Notes: a model not told the origin generated them from the sequence alone. Shown: positions 1 to 10,826, counted from the stretch's first letter. The stretch is 64,000 bases of DNA from Lactobacillus paragasseri (GCF_003584685.1 NZ_AP018549.1:1674001-1738000); one strand, 5' to 3'. Made by a program: numbers and translations.

Positions 1-3000
1 TGTCTTACCAAATTCAGCAGTTCCATTTTTCATTCCATTAGGATATTTAGTATCAGAGTTTTCAATCTTAGCGCCAGATTCAACATCTAATACATAACCA
101 TTAGGAATGGCGTCAAGTACAGCTTTAGGAATTAGGGAATAATCCTTATTGTTAACAGCATTATCATAGTCACTATTTTTAGTTGCCTTAATAAAGTCAG
201 ACTTATTGACAGTATCAACGCCATCTTTATAAGTATGATTTATATCTGGCACTAAAATATCTGCTTGACTACCATCATTAAAATGAAGTTTTAAAGTTAA
301 TTGTTGATTGCCCAGAAATAGTTACAGAAGCTGAATTTTTATCTCCTGCGTTAATAACAATTGGTTTAAGTAAATCCGTCCAGGCAACAGAAGATCCATA
401 AGCAGTCTTATTCAGATCTTTTTCAAAAGTTGGATCATAACCATTTAGAGTAACGCCATAAGTACTATTAGCAGGAACAACAGAAATCGTTGTTAGTACT
501 GTCTTAATCTTTGCCCAATCAGTTACTTTATCAGCTGTTACAAAATGTGACTTCAAGCTAGGATCATCCCACTTAATACTATTCAAATTAATATTTTCAG
601 TAGAATAATATTTTTCTATACCTGACTCAATAATATCTCCCGTGGCGGTATTTACTACTTGAACTGAATTTGCATCCTTTAGCTTAAAATCAAATTGAGA
701 CTTGCCATCATCAGTTCCAGGTACATGTGAAACCACTACAGCATTGTAAGTATCTTTGTCTTCTGAGTTAACCAACACATTAGAAAAGGTCATATTCCAT
801 GAACCTTTATCATCTGATTGTCCTTTAAATAATAAATCAATATCTTGGTTACCTTGAGCCAGACTCTTAGAGTAAGTTCCTGTTGCTGCAATAACATCCC
901 AGTTACTTGTGGTTAAGCGATAAGCATTTTCAGAATTTTCAACAAATGGTAGTAAAGATTGATCAGTAACACGATAAGAAGTATTACTTAACTTTTCGCC
1001 TTCTGGTAATGCTAAGTAAACTTGCAAATCACTTGATAAGTTAAGGTGCGTAATTAAGTTTGAATTATTTAAGACTAGCTCCCAATTTTGATTAGTTGCA
1101 GTAAATTCACCAGAAATTTTAACAACTGTACGGCCATTTACTTTAAAGCTAGTTATCTTTACATCTCTAGGTAATGCAGTTTTATTAATGCTTGATAAAA
1201 CTGCATTAGTTGGTAACACAGCATAATAAGTCAATTTTTCAGGCTTGTTTAATAAGTCAGAAATATAAGAAGAAATACGACCAGCTTCTGATGCTCCAGG
1301 AACTTTATTATCCTGTCTTCCAGAAGCCGTGATGGTATTATAGTGAACCTCTGGCCTAACTGGAATTTTTTCAACAATAATTTGATTTTGAGTAAAGAGA
1401 GCTGGGGCACTTGAATTATTAATACCATCAGCAGTCACATACAAGTCAGTATGTAAATTATTACCTACTTTAACCTCACTGCCATCTGCATAAGTTTTAG
1501 CCAATACACCATTTAGGCCAAAATTAGGAGTAGATTCAAAAGCATTAAGTTCGTCAAAAGTCAGAACAACTTTCTTAATCAACTTGCCCGCATTATCTTT
1601 TAAAATTGTAGATTGATTGTTGACATCAACTGAACCCGTTTCAGTTGTTCCATCAGCGAGTGTAAAAGTATATTTAAATCCATTAGTGTTTGAAGGAACT
1701 GATAAACCACTTATATTCATTCCATCTGGAATATTAACAGTCATTACTACGTTTTTTAAATTATAAGCCGTTGTGTTTCTTGCAGAAATAGAACTATTTA
1801 AATTATGGTTACGTGTATCTTCCATTGGAGTAACTGGCTTACTGTCATCAATACTGCCATCGCTCTTAAACTCATATCTATCCGGGTCAATAGTTGCAGT
1901 AAATATATCTCCAATTGGCAAACTATCTAATCCGTGATCTTTTCCTAAAATAGTTACTGTAACCGGATTTATGGAACTACTAGACTTATCCCCTACAGCA
2001 TTAGTCTGCTGAGTTATTGTTGGTTGATTCGAATTGGATAATTGCGTATTTCCTCTTGGAACATCCATTTTAAACTGACCAATAATTTTAACTGCACTAT
2101 AAATATTTGATGCCCTGCTTAGTTGAGCTTCACTTAATTGTGGTAACGTAAGTTTTACTACTGTACCATCTTGACTAAAGCTAGCATTATATGCAGATAG
2201 ATCTGAATTATTAGCTTTATTTGTAGCATCAGTATTTAAAACAAAATTTTCTGGCATTGGAATTTCTAAAGTCGTACCATAATTGAAATTTTCGTTAAAG
2301 TTACTTATATTTAAATGCCATTCATAGTCTGTATTAGCTAATAAAGGATAATTTTCATTAGAATCTACATTTACCTTATTTCCTTTTGTCGTATAAAGGG
2401 AATTTTTAGAATCTCCTCCCTGTTCCCAATATAAATAAACGGAATCTGTTACAGTCTGTTTAAATTCGACGGTCTTTAATAGATGATCATTCTTATATAA
2501 AAATGCTTGGCGTGTGAACGTACCGGTTGAATGGAGTTTGTCATCTCTAAAATGATTTGAAGTAGTTAAAATAATTGGCTGACTACTAGTATTATCATGC
2601 GTAAATGTATCAGTAATTACCCATTGTTTTTTATCTGCATCATAAGTTTTAGTTGCTGTTCCATAGCTACTATCAAATTGACCAAAATCTACTGAATCTA
2701 TAGTAGCAGTTTTTTATCAGCAGACTCACCATCTTTAGTCGTGCCGTCAAATCCATCCGTGGTTGTTTCGGGGATAACAATCTTATAAACGTCTCCAGCT
2801 TTTGCTTCATTAGTACTAAAATTGAATGTTGCTGAATCTTCAGTATCAATTTTATCCTTGTCTACAGTAAAGTCAGTATACGTATTTTCTGCCTTACTTT
2901 CATTAAGTTCAGCCGTGTTAGTTGGAACTGCTTTTAAGGTATCTAAAGTTTGAGTATTTTGCCGTACCTTTTCAGCAGAATTTACATCCTTAGTTGCTAC

Positions 3001-3360
3001 TGGTTTATCGTCTTTTTTATCTACATTAACCTCCGTAGCTTGAACAGTAGATTTATCTGTTTTATTTTCTACATCTGTCTTTGCTAATTCAGCAGTTTTT
3101 TGGTGAACTACCTGAGTTTTAGCATTTGTATCTGCTGAACTTTTAACTGTTGTAGCCTCATTTTTTACAATTGGGGAAGTAGCTACAGTCTGCACTTCTT
3201 TCTCTGCACTATCAGCGCTTGCAGCTTGAGCTGTCGTTTCACTTGTTCCTAAATAAAAAACTGTTCCCAATAAAACAGAAGCTGTACCGATTGTAAGTTT
3301 ACGAATGCTAAAACGTTGTCTTGCATTAGCACTATTTTTTATATATTTTCTATTGTTCAT
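1..3360 (-). pseudogene. YSIRK-signal cell-surface adhesin, frameshifted, 3' end outside window
   Basis: The gene starts with ATG at 3360 behind an AGGAGA ribosome-binding site. Its first ~47 residues form a YSIRK-type export signal (RFSIRKLTIGTASVLLG, then an Ala-rich cleavage region), so the product should be a wall-anchored surface protein. A Lys/Thr/Glu-rich stretch follows, then beta-rich adhesin-like sequence. The frame is broken twice. In an A6 run at 2710-2715 the first 220-codon frame runs into a stop at 2698, while the next frame stays open from there to 278. A second shift at the CCC run at 311-313 restores an open frame that leaves the window at base 1. Adding one A and removing one G would give one continuous reading frame. 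Specific ligand and domain family are not recognisable to me. The gene could be a pseudogene, phase-variable, or misread. Confidence 0.8.
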
Positions 3361-3513
3361 CGATTACTATCTCCTAATAAATACTAGCTGTAATAAATAA
3401 CACACTTACATTTTAACACCTAAGTTTGTTTAGTATTAGTCTTGACTTATTTTTAGTTACCATAAAAAAACATTTACTATCAAAAGTTATCTTCATTCTT
3501 AAACCATCCCAAA

Positions 3514-3551
3514 ATAAAAAACATAATTATCAACTAGACAATTATGTTTTC
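3514..3551 (-). terminator. Rho-independent terminator
   Basis: AAAACATAATT-type stem with its complement and a run of T on the minus strand, directly after the stop of the 3556-3951 gene. Confidence 0.7.
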
Positions 3552-3555
3552 TACC

Positions 3556-3951
3556 TTAATTATTCTTTTTATATCTCTTCCACAAGACTATATTCCAAAT
3601 TATCAACAAGCACACCCAAAAGATGGCTAAAATCATCGTATTCCGATAACCACTGCCTTTTTGAATCTTATTCCAAATTTCGCTAAAGTATGTTCCACTT
3701 AAAAATGCACTTAAAGTTATTATCGATAATGTCAAAGACATCTTTTTAATTTTATCCTTAACCTTCATCAACTGAATCCAGTTATAGACAACTTCACAAA
3801 TTACGATTAGTAAAACTAGTAAGTCATACCACCATTCACGTTGTTTAACAAATTCATCAATGGTAGTAATAAAATAGTAACCTGCAAGGATTGCAAATAT
3901 ATTTAAGATCAACAGCTGTCCCACAACTGTACTTTGTTCTTTTTCTTTCAT
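3556..3951 (-). CDS. Small four-helix membrane protein, unknown function
   Basis: About 131 residues with four predicted membrane segments (roughly residues 10-30, 40-60, 71-88 and 103-124, counted from ATG 3951) and a Lys-rich C-terminus. I do not recognise the family. A GTG four codons upstream (3963) would also give an open frame; neither start has a strong ribosome-binding site, and ATG 3951 has GGAAG very close by. The gene is followed by its own terminator and lies behind the UvrA-like gene on the same strand, 77 bp downstream, so it could be read through from it. No signs of decay. Confidence 0.6.
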   Translation of the reverse strand: MKEKEQSTVVGQLLILNIFAILAGYYFITTIDEFVKQREWWYDLLVLLIVICEVVYNWIQLMKVKDKIKKMSLTLSIITLSAFLSGTYFSEIWNKIQKGSGYRNTMILAIFWVCLLIIWNIVLWKRYKKNN

Positions 3952-4028
3952 GATCTTCCGCACTTTCTACTTTTTCTCTTCATATAAATTATAAAACATT
4001 CGCTTTTCTTCTTGCTTAACCTAAGGCT

Positions 4029-6542
4029 CTATTTTTTAAACTGCCGCCAATAATTAGCAAGGTATTCTGTTGTTAAACTCACGGGATGGTTAATCAAATC
4101 TTGTGTTTGTCCTGCAGCAACGACTTTTCCACCATTTTTTCCGCCACGTGGCCCTAAATCAAGAATATTATCTGCATTAACTATCATATTTAGATCGTGC
4201 GTAATCGTAATAATAGTTGCCCCTTGATCTAGCAATTTCTGCATTACTTGAACTAAAACTTTCACATCAAGCGGATGTAATCCAATTGTAGGCTCATCAA
4301 ATACAAATAAAGTATCGTCCTGTTTATGACTTAAATGTGTCACTAACTTCAAACGCTGTGCCTCTCCACCAGATAAAGTTGGTGTACTTTCACCTAAATG
4401 AAGATAACCTAGTCCAACTTCTTTTAGTAAAAGTAAGTCACGCTCAATTTTAGGTTCTTTCTTAAAAACAGGAATTGCTTCATTAATATCTAAATTTAAA
4501 ATATCAACAATTGAGTAGCCGTTCCACTTTACTTTTTGAACTTCTGGATTATAGCGATTACCCTCACAGGTCGGACAAATCTGCTGCATATCAGGTAAAA
4601 ATTGAATATCTAAAGTTACAATTCCAGTTCCACCACAAGTTGGACAAGCTCCCTGTTTATTATTATAAGAAAAGTAAGTTGGCGTATAATGCTTGTTTTT
4701 TGCAAGAGGCTGCCGAGCAAATAATTTACGTAAATTATCCATAATTGAAGTATATGTAGCAACAGTTGACCTGGTACTTTTACCAATTGGTGAAGCATCA
4801 ACGCTAACTACTTGATTAATTGGCGATTCAAAGTTCTTAACTTGTTTAGGTAAATTTTCACCTTTTGCTTGTGCTTGAATTGCTGGAACTAAACTATCTA
4901 GAATTAAACTTGTCTTACCTGCTCCAGAAAATCCAGTCACAGCAGTTAATTGATTAACAGGAATATTCGCATGAACATCTTGCAGATTAAAATAATGATC
5001 CACATTAAATGAAATTTTTACAGAGTTAACTTTTTCTGCTCGCTTTCTCGCCATTAATTCAGCAGTTCCATCAAGATAAGGTCTAATTAAAGATTGCTTG
5101 TCTTTTTTTATTTGATCAACGCTACCTTGATCCAGAATTTCACCGCCTTGTTCACCTGATCCTGGTCCAATCTCAATTATTTCATCAGCTGCTTTAATAA
5201 TATCCACATTGTGATCCACAACTACTAGTGAATTTCCTTGTGCTACTAATTTATGCAAGACCTTAATTAAGCCGTCAACATTAGCAGGATGTAGCCCAAT
5301 TGAAGGTTCATCTAAGACATATAAGACGCCAGTTGTTTCTGTTCTCAACGTGCGTGCTAACTGAATTCGCTGTAATTCACCTGTGGATAAGGTGTTACCA
5401 TTTCGAGCCATTGTTAAATAATCTAAGCCTAAATCAAGTAGTGGTTGCAAGTTCTCCACAAACTCTGTGAATAAGGCGCTGGCCATTTTATGCATCTCAG
5501 CTGGTAAACTCTTAAGCACTTGACCTTTCCAAGCAATCAAATCATCTAACGGCATTTCAGCTACTTCGTTAATATTTAAACTACCTACTAATTGCTTCAA
5601 TAATCCTGGCTTTAATCTTGAACCATGACACACAGGACAAGTCTGATATGAGAAAAATTCTGAAATCCGCTTTTGCGCACGTTCGCTCTTACTAGTTTTG
5701 GCAGAACGTAAAACAGCTTGGTGAGCATTTTCATAAAGGGCATTAAAATCATGAAAAACTCTCCCCGTTCCTGATAAAAAGTCCATTTTATACTTCTTTT
5801 CAGGACCATTAAGAACAAAATCTTTTTCTTTATCAGTTAAATCCTTATAGGGAATGTCAATCCTAACCCCCGCATGTTCTGCTACATTGGGCATAAAGTT
5901 TCTACCAGGTAGCGACCACGAAGCAACTGCTCCCTCTTTAATAGAAAGACTAGGATCAGCAATCAACTTACTATCATCCAATTGACGTACTTTTCCTGTT
6001 CCGCCACATTTTTCACAAGCCCCATCAGAATTAAAGGCAAACTGTTCAGCACTTGGCGCATAAAACTTAACACCGCAAACTGGACAAGTAAGTTGACCCA
6101 TTTCTTCACCTGACTTTGCCATTGCTTCTGCAATTTCTAGACTTGGCTTTAAACGGTGACCATTGGGACAAACAGGCGAGCCTAATCTAGAAAAGATCAA
6201 CCGCAAAATATTAAAAGTTTCGCTCATTGTTCCAACCGTTGCGCGTTCAGATGGAATAGTTGGACGCTGCCTTAAGGCTAAAGCTGAAGGAATATGCTTG
6301 ACGCTAGTAACATTTGCCTGATTTCCCTGTTTGATTCGTCTACGCATATAAGTAGACAAGGCATCTAAATATCTTCTGGAGCCTTCTTCATATAAGATAC
6401 CCATGGCTAAAGAAGATTTTCCTGAGCCTGACAAACCAGAGATTGCAACAAATTTATGAAGTGGGATATTAACATCAATATTTTTCAGATTATGAACACG
6501 TCCCCCACGCACTTCAATCTGAGTTGGTAACTTTGCAGTCAA
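4029..6542 (-). CDS. UvrA-like excinuclease ATPase paralogue (UvrA2 type)
   Basis: Two ABC ATPase halves typical of UvrA: Walker A GLSGSGKSS near residue 36 and GFSGAGKTS in the second half, signature motifs STGELQRIQLARTL and LSGGEAQRLKLVTHL, and Walker B segments ending DEPSIGLHP and DEPTIGLHP. CxxC zinc modules are present (CPNG/CPVC/CEKCGG, CPVCHG, CPTCGGTG/CPTCEG). At about 837 residues it is some 100 residues shorter than housekeeping UvrA, as in UvrA2 paralogues that lack the UvrB-binding region; such proteins are linked to DNA damage or drug tolerance. The likely start is TTG 6542, which has AAGGAGG at the right distance; a TTG nine codons upstream (6569) has none. It probably does not replace UvrA in global excision repair. 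Confidence 0.85.
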   Translation of the reverse strand: MTAKLPTQIEVRGGRVHNLKNIDVNIPLHKFVAISGLSGSGKSSLAMGILYEEGSRRYLDALSTYMRRRIKQGNQANVTSVKHIPSALALRQRPTIPSERATVGTMSETFNILRLIFSRLGSPVCPNGHRLKPSLEIAEAMAKSGEEMGQLTCPVCGVKFYAPSAEQFAFNSDGACEKCGGTGKVRQLDDSKLIADPSLSIKEGAVASWSLPGRNFMPNVAEHAGVRIDIPYKDLTDKEKDFVLNGPEKKYKMDFLSGTGRVFHDFNALYENAHQAVLRSAKTSKSERAQKRISEFFSYQTCPVCHGSRLKPGLLKQLVGSLNINEVAEMPLDDLIAWKGQVLKSLPAEMHKMASALFTEFVENLQPLLDLGLDYLTMARNGNTLSTGELQRIQLARTLRTETTGVLYVLDEPSIGLHPANVDGLIKVLHKLVAQGNSLVVVDHNVDIIKAADEIIEIGPGSGEQGGEILDQGSVDQIKKDKQSLIRPYLDGTAELMARKRAEKVNSVKISFNVDHYFNLQDVHANIPVNQLTAVTGFSGAGKTSLILDSLVPAIQAQAKGENLPKQVKNFESPINQVVSVDASPIGKSTRSTVATYTSIMDNLRKLFARQPLAKNKHYTPTYFSYNNKQGACPTCGGTGIVTLDIQFLPDMQQICPTCEGNRYNPEVQKVKWNGYSIVDILNLDINEAIPVFKKEPKIERDLLLLKEVGLGYLHLGESTPTLSGGEAQRLKLVTHLSHKQDDTLFVFDEPTIGLHPLDVKVLVQVMQKLLDQGATIITITHDLNMIVNADNILDLGPRGGKNGGKVVAAGQTQDLINHPVSLTTEYLANYWRQFKK

Positions 6543-6623
6543 AGTCAGTTCCTCCTTACTTTTTATCAACTACTATCTTACAACAATTATTATAAAAAAT
6601 AGCCATTCTATCGTTGCCTATAC

Positions 6624-6660
6624 AAAAAGAAGACTCTGCTTTATAAAAGTAGAGTCTTCT
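6624..6660 (-). terminator. Rho-independent terminator of the oppA-like gene
   Basis: Perfect 10-bp stem AGAAGACTCT/AGAGTCTTCT (6628-6637 with 6651-6660) followed by T residues on the minus strand. Confidence 0.85.
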
Positions 6661-6760
6661 GAAGGAATATAACTATGAAAATTTAATTTAAGGAAATATT
6701 ATTTAAGAATTGTGTAATTTGTGTTGATATATGAGGATTATGGAAAATTAAAATTTTAAG

Positions 6761-8515
6761 TTATTTTGTAAAGCCAACATCGTACCATGAGTTTGCTGAT
6801 GGCTTAAGTGACCAGCCAGTTACCTTGTTATTAACTGCAGTTACTGACCAACTGTTTGTGGTAGGTACAACATAGGCATTGTCATACATCCATTGTTGCC
6901 ACTTATCAAATGCTTGTACACGGTACTTGTGGTTGAAGGCCTTAGTTGAATCAATGTTAGTAAGAAGCTTAGATTGAGTTGGAGAAACAAAACGAGCCAT
7001 GTTGTATGGAGCACCTTCACTGTAAAGGTCCATTGGTGATGGTTCAGATGATATGCTCCAACCACATTCAAAGACATCAATCTTAGGACTATCTGCTTGA
7101 ACATCTTGTACCCAAGAGTTGAATTCCATTGGACGGCCACCAACAAATTTAGCATCTAAGCCAATCTTTTGCCATTGTTGGATGTAGTTAGTCCAGATCT
7201 TTTCAGCGTTTGGTTGTGTATTACGAACAGCAACGTTAATAGTTAACTTCTTACCATTTGGTTGACGACGGTATTTTTCACCCTTACGCTTCTTGTATCC
7301 AGCCTTGTCTAACAATTCATTGGCTTTCTTCAAGTTGTATGGGTAGCCCTTGATACTCTTGTCGGAGAAGTCTCCAAATTGTGCTGGGATTAAAGTATTA
7401 ATACGGAAAGTCAAGCCATTGCTGTAGCGCTTGTTAACAGCATCAATGTTCATTGCATAAGCCATCGCTTTACGTAATGAAACATTGTTCATCTTAGCGT
7501 TCTTATCTTCAACGTTCTTACCAGTCTTCTTGTCAAACTTACCTACCTTAAAGCCTAAGTAGTTGTAAGATAGAGGAATCTTACCAATGAAGTTAACATT
7601 CTTAGTATCCTTAACATTGTTCCATTGAGAGTTAAGTACACCAGTAATATCAAACTTGTGACTCTTAATAGCTTGAGAAACAGAGTTAGTTCCGATTACT
7701 TCCATAGTAATCTTGTCTAAGTTTGGCTTACCACGCCAGTAATGTTCGTTTGGTACGTAAGTAACTGATTGACCACGAACAACCTTTTGAACCTTGTAAG
7801 GGCCAAAGAATAGTGGTTGCTTACGAACCTTATCATCAGATAAAAGCTTATCAAATGGCACATCTTTCAAGTAGTGGTATGGTTCTGCACTTTCAAGGAA
7901 GTAACCGTTACCTGATTGAAGCATACCTGGTTTCATTTCCTTAAAGTGAAGTACAACTTTTCTACCATCTTCGCCATTTGGCATTTCAATACCAGAAATC
8001 TTATCAGTCTTACCTTTGTGATATTCTTCTAAACCAACAAGGTTAGCTAAAGAATCTGTATATCTTGAAGTCTTAGTCTTAGGATTACCAACGATCTCAT
8101 AGGCATATTCAAGGTCCTTAGCAGTTACTTGCTTACCATCAGACCACTTAACACCTTTTTTCACTTCAATAGTGATTGTCTTGGCATTCTTATCTAACTT
8201 AAAGGTAGCTGCACCTTTATTGTTAATCTTATAGCTATCATCAACACTAAATAGTCCTTCTACTCCTGGTGCTTGAATCTCACCATCAGTACTAGTATCA
8301 GATAATTCTGGTAAGAAAATACCTGTGAAAGGTGAGTCACTTTCAACTGCGTACTTTAATGTTCCGCCCTTTTTAACTTGTTTCTTAGGAACAGCTTCTT
8401 TAAAACTAACTTTCTTATCGCTAGCGTTATTATTGTTGTTATTCCCACAAGCAGTTAAAGTCAATGCCGCACCGGACAATACTGTAATTGCTCCTAACCA
8501 CTTAACTTTTTTCAT
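6761..8515 (-). CDS. Peptide ABC transporter substrate-binding lipoprotein (OppA family)
   Basis: A 584-residue extracellular solute-binding protein. The N-terminus is a lipoprotein signal with lipobox LTAC, making Cys23 the lipidated residue, followed by an Asn-rich linker. The body fits SBP family 5 (OppA/DppA), including the segment around VKWSDGKQVTAKDLEYAYE that is typical of this family. It should bind oligopeptides at the cell surface and deliver them to an Opp permease, but no permease or ATPase genes are adjacent, so this is a stand-alone binding protein. Start ATG 8515 has AAAGGGGGAG upstream. It is flanked by its own promoter and terminator, hence monocistronic. Confidence 0.92.
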   Translation of the reverse strand: MKKVKWLGAITVLSGAALTLTACGNNNNNNASDKKVSFKEAVPKKQVKKGGTLKYAVESDSPFTGIFLPELSDTSTDGEIQAPGVEGLFSVDDSYKINNKGAATFKLDKNAKTITIEVKKGVKWSDGKQVTAKDLEYAYEIVGNPKTKTSRYTDSLANLVGLEEYHKGKTDKISGIEMPNGEDGRKVVLHFKEMKPGMLQSGNGYFLESAEPYHYLKDVPFDKLLSDDKVRKQPLFFGPYKVQKVVRGQSVTYVPNEHYWRGKPNLDKITMEVIGTNSVSQAIKSHKFDITGVLNSQWNNVKDTKNVNFIGKIPLSYNYLGFKVGKFDKKTGKNVEDKNAKMNNVSLRKAMAYAMNIDAVNKRYSNGLTFRINTLIPAQFGDFSDKSIKGYPYNLKKANELLDKAGYKKRKGEKYRRQPNGKKLTINVAVRNTQPNAEKIWTNYIQQWQKIGLDAKFVGGRPMEFNSWVQDVQADSPKIDVFECGWSISSEPSPMDLYSEGAPYNMARFVSPTQSKLLTNIDSTKAFNHKYRVQAFDKWQQWMYDNAYVVPTTNSWSVTAVNNKVTGWSLKPSANSWYDVGFTK

Positions 8516-8558
8516 TTTTTCTCCCCCTTTGTGAGATGACTTAAATTTCTTGATTCTG

Positions 8559-8587
8559 ATTATATGATATTAAAACGAAAAAAACAA
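8559..8587 (-). promoter_or_regulatory. Promoter of the OppA-type gene
   Basis: On the minus strand: -35 TTGTTT (8582-8587), 17-bp spacer, -10 TATAAT (8559-8564), about 45 bp before the start codon. Confidence 0.7.
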
Positions 8588-8676
8588 TACAAAATTAAAA
8601 TATTTTTCTATTGAATTTGCTTTTTATTAAAAAGTTAATATTAATACACTTGTTTTCTTTAATAAATAAATCTACT

Positions 8677-8714
8677 AGTTATAAAAATTGCCAAAAGTTA
8701 TAAAGAGTTATAAA
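8677..8714. repeat. Three AGTTATAAA direct repeats before an ATPase gene
   Basis: AGTTATAAA occurs at 8677-8685, 8696-8704 and 8706-8714, the last two in 10-bp phase, ending 19 bp before the ATPase start. Possible operator or autoregulatory site; function inferred only from position. Confidence 0.5.
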
Positions 8715-8732
8715 AAATAGAAAGTAATACAT

Positions 8733-9836
8733 ATGAACAATAATCCTTTCAATCCTAGTTTTGGTAAAATGCCAAGTATCTTTCTTAAACGTGGTAGTTT
8801 ATCTCAAAGAATAATCAGCGAATTAAATAGAGAAAATTCTCCCTTTCAAACTTCACTCATTTATGGTCAAAGAGGATCTGGAAAAACTACTCTCATGTCT
8901 GAAATTGCTTCAAAACTTGAAAAAAATAAGGATTGGATCATTATTGATCTAGTTCTTGATAATGATTTACTTATTTCCTTAACTAATCAGCTTCAAGAGC
9001 ATTTATTAAAATTAAAACTAATTAAAAATTTAGATATAAAAATGAATTTTCTGGGAATTGATATAAACGCTTCTCTAGCTCAAAATATTGATGCTAATTT
9101 TCAACAAATTTTTCAAACTAGCCTAGAGAAATTAACCAAAAAAGGTAAAAAAGTGCTTATTAACATTGATGAAGTGCATTTAACACCTCTTTTAAAGAAA
9201 TTTGCTAATTGTTATCAAATTATGATTAGAAAAAACCTTAATGTTTCTTTATTAATGGCTGGTCTTCCAGAAAATGTTTCTGAAATTCAAAATAATGACG
9301 TATTAACTTTTCTCTTGCGAGCAAATCGAATCGTTCTAGATCCCCTAGATTTAGAAACCATTAAACTTAGCTACAAGCATACCTTTCAAAAAGCTAACTT
9401 CAATATCGATGATAAAACTATTCTATATATGACCAAACAAACTCAAGGATTTGCCTATGCATTCCAACTTTTAGGTTATCATGTCTGGAGATACGCTACA
9501 GATCAGAATAAAAATACTATTTCCATCTCCTTAATAGATGAAATATTAGATATTTATTTAAATGATTTAAATCGAAATGTCTATTTCAAAGTCTATAATG
9601 ATCTATCTTTCAAAGAAAAAGAGTTCGTGCAAGCAATGGTAAAAGTAGGAAAAACTAAAGTTAAAAGTCAAGAAATTGGTAAAATAATGAATAAAAGCGC
9701 CAATTATTTAGCTGTTTATCGCAGAAAATTAATAGATGACCAAGTAATTAAACCAGATGGTTATAGCTACGTAAGTTTCTTGCTTCCTCACTTTGATAAA
9801 TTTATTGAGCAAGAAATGATCTTAAATGAACTATAA
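8733..9836 (+). CDS. AAA+ ATP-binding protein with C-terminal winged helix (ORC/archaeal-ATPase-like)
   Basis: A 367-residue STAND/AAA-type ATPase. Walker A is GQRGSGKT at residues 45-52 and Walker B is VLINIDEVH near residue 145, followed by a sensor-like segment (SLLMAGLP). The C-terminal ~90 residues look like a winged-helix region (KEFVQAMVK...SQEIGKIM...YLAVYRRKL). Proteins of this layout are common as single genes in lactobacilli and archaea, with unknown targets. No partner gene is adjacent: the oppA-like gene diverges and the next gene is convergent. The direct repeats just upstream could serve autoregulation. The ribosome-binding site is weak. Confidence 0.7.
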   Translation: MNNNPFNPSFGKMPSIFLKRGSLSQRIISELNRENSPFQTSLIYGQRGSGKTTLMSEIASKLEKNKDWIIIDLVLDNDLLISLTNQLQEHLLKLKLIKNLDIKMNFLGIDINASLAQNIDANFQQIFQTSLEKLTKKGKKVLINIDEVHLTPLLKKFANCYQIMIRKNLNVSLLMAGLPENVSEIQNNDVLTFLLRANRIVLDPLDLETIKLSYKHTFQKANFNIDDKTILYMTKQTQGFAYAFQLLGYHVWRYATDQNKNTISISLIDEILDIYLNDLNRNVYFKVYNDLSFKEKEFVQAMVKVGKTKVKSQEIGKIMNKSANYLAVYRRKLIDDQVIKPDGYSYVSFLLPHFDKFIEQEMILNEL

Positions 9837-9846
9837 AAACCTCACT

Positions 9847-9895
9847 AAAAAGCTGATAATATTTTCATTTCAAGCGAAGATATTGCCAGCTTTTC
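9847..9895. terminator. Bidirectional terminator
   Basis: Imperfect long stem AAAAGCTG..AATATT with its complement ending CAGCTTTT, between convergent genes. Confidence 0.7.
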
Positions 9896-9896
9896 T

Positions 9897-10826
9897 TTAT
9901 ATTCTCTTTTCAGAAGTTTTTTTAATTTTTCTCTTAGGTGTGAAATTCAAAGCTAAAACTGCCCCAATTACTAAAAATGTTCCTAGCCAATCCATCCCTA
10001 ACATCACCAAACCAAAGATTAAAACTGAACCAACTGTAGCGGATAAGGGCTCAAACGCATCAAGCAAACTAACCGTTGACGGCTTAACATAACGTAATGC
10101 ATTCGCCATAATCTGAAAAGGCACTATTGTTCCCAGAATAATAATTGCTCCTACCCGGAGCCAAACTTTTGGGGTGTTTGGAACAGCGGGAAAGCTAGGA
10201 TGAAAAATCACCAAACCAAGTCCAGCAAAAATCATCCCCCAGCCAGTCAAAACTAAACTTGATATTCTTTTAACAATTTTAACTGGAATCAAAGTATAGC
10301 TTGCTTCACCTAGAGCAGATAATAAGCCGAAAAATAATGCCACTGGGGTAATTGCTAAATGATTCAAATTTCCATGAGTTGACAGAAAAAATACACCGAT
10401 AAAAGCCATAATTGCTGCTAAAACATCTAACCTTCTTAAAACTTGCTGATGAGTTAAAGCAAGATAAGCAAGAACAAAAAACGGTCCAATAAATTGTAAG
10501 ATAGTCGCAATCGAAGCATTCGCCATTTCAATGACAATAAAGTAAAAAATCTGTACTGGTAATAAACCAAATACACCATAAGCAATAATGTGCAACGTAT
10601 TTTTCTTGTCTTTTAAAACTGAAATTGGCTTTTGATGTAAAATTGTCGCAATGATTAATAAGACAATCCCAGAAATAATTAGCCTTACTTGCGTCAGCCA
10701 AATAGGTGTAATTTTAGAACTGATCTTAAATAAAGACTCCGCAAATAAACCTGATACTCCCCACATCACAGCTGCTAAAGCTGCCAAAATTGTCCACAAT
10801 CTGCTTCTAGTAACTTGCTTATCCAT
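9897..10826 (-). CDS. EamA/DMT-family transporter
   Basis: A 309-residue integral membrane protein with ten hydrophobic segments arranged as two five-helix EamA repeats, typical of drug/metabolite transporters that export amino acids or other metabolites. The N-terminal helix carries the usual WG-S pattern (AAVMWGVSGLFAESLF) and the protein ends in a basic Lys/Arg-rich tail. Start ATG 10826 has AGGAAG upstream. It appears monocistronic between the convergent ATPase gene and the bgl operon. The substrate cannot be read from sequence. Confidence 0.85.
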   Translation of the reverse strand: MDKQVTRSRLWTILAALAAVMWGVSGLFAESLFKISSKITPIWLTQVRLIISGIVLLIIATILHQKPISVLKDKKNTLHIIAYGVFGLLPVQIFYFIVIEMANASIATILQFIGPFFVLAYLALTHQQVLRRLDVLAAIMAFIGVFFLSTHGNLNHLAITPVALFFGLLSALGEASYTLIPVKIVKRISSLVLTGWGMIFAGLGLVIFHPSFPAVPNTPKVWLRVGAIIILGTIVPFQIMANALRYVKPSTVSLLDAFEPLSATVGSVLIFGLVMLGMDWLGTFLVIGAVLALNFTPKRKIKKTSEKRI

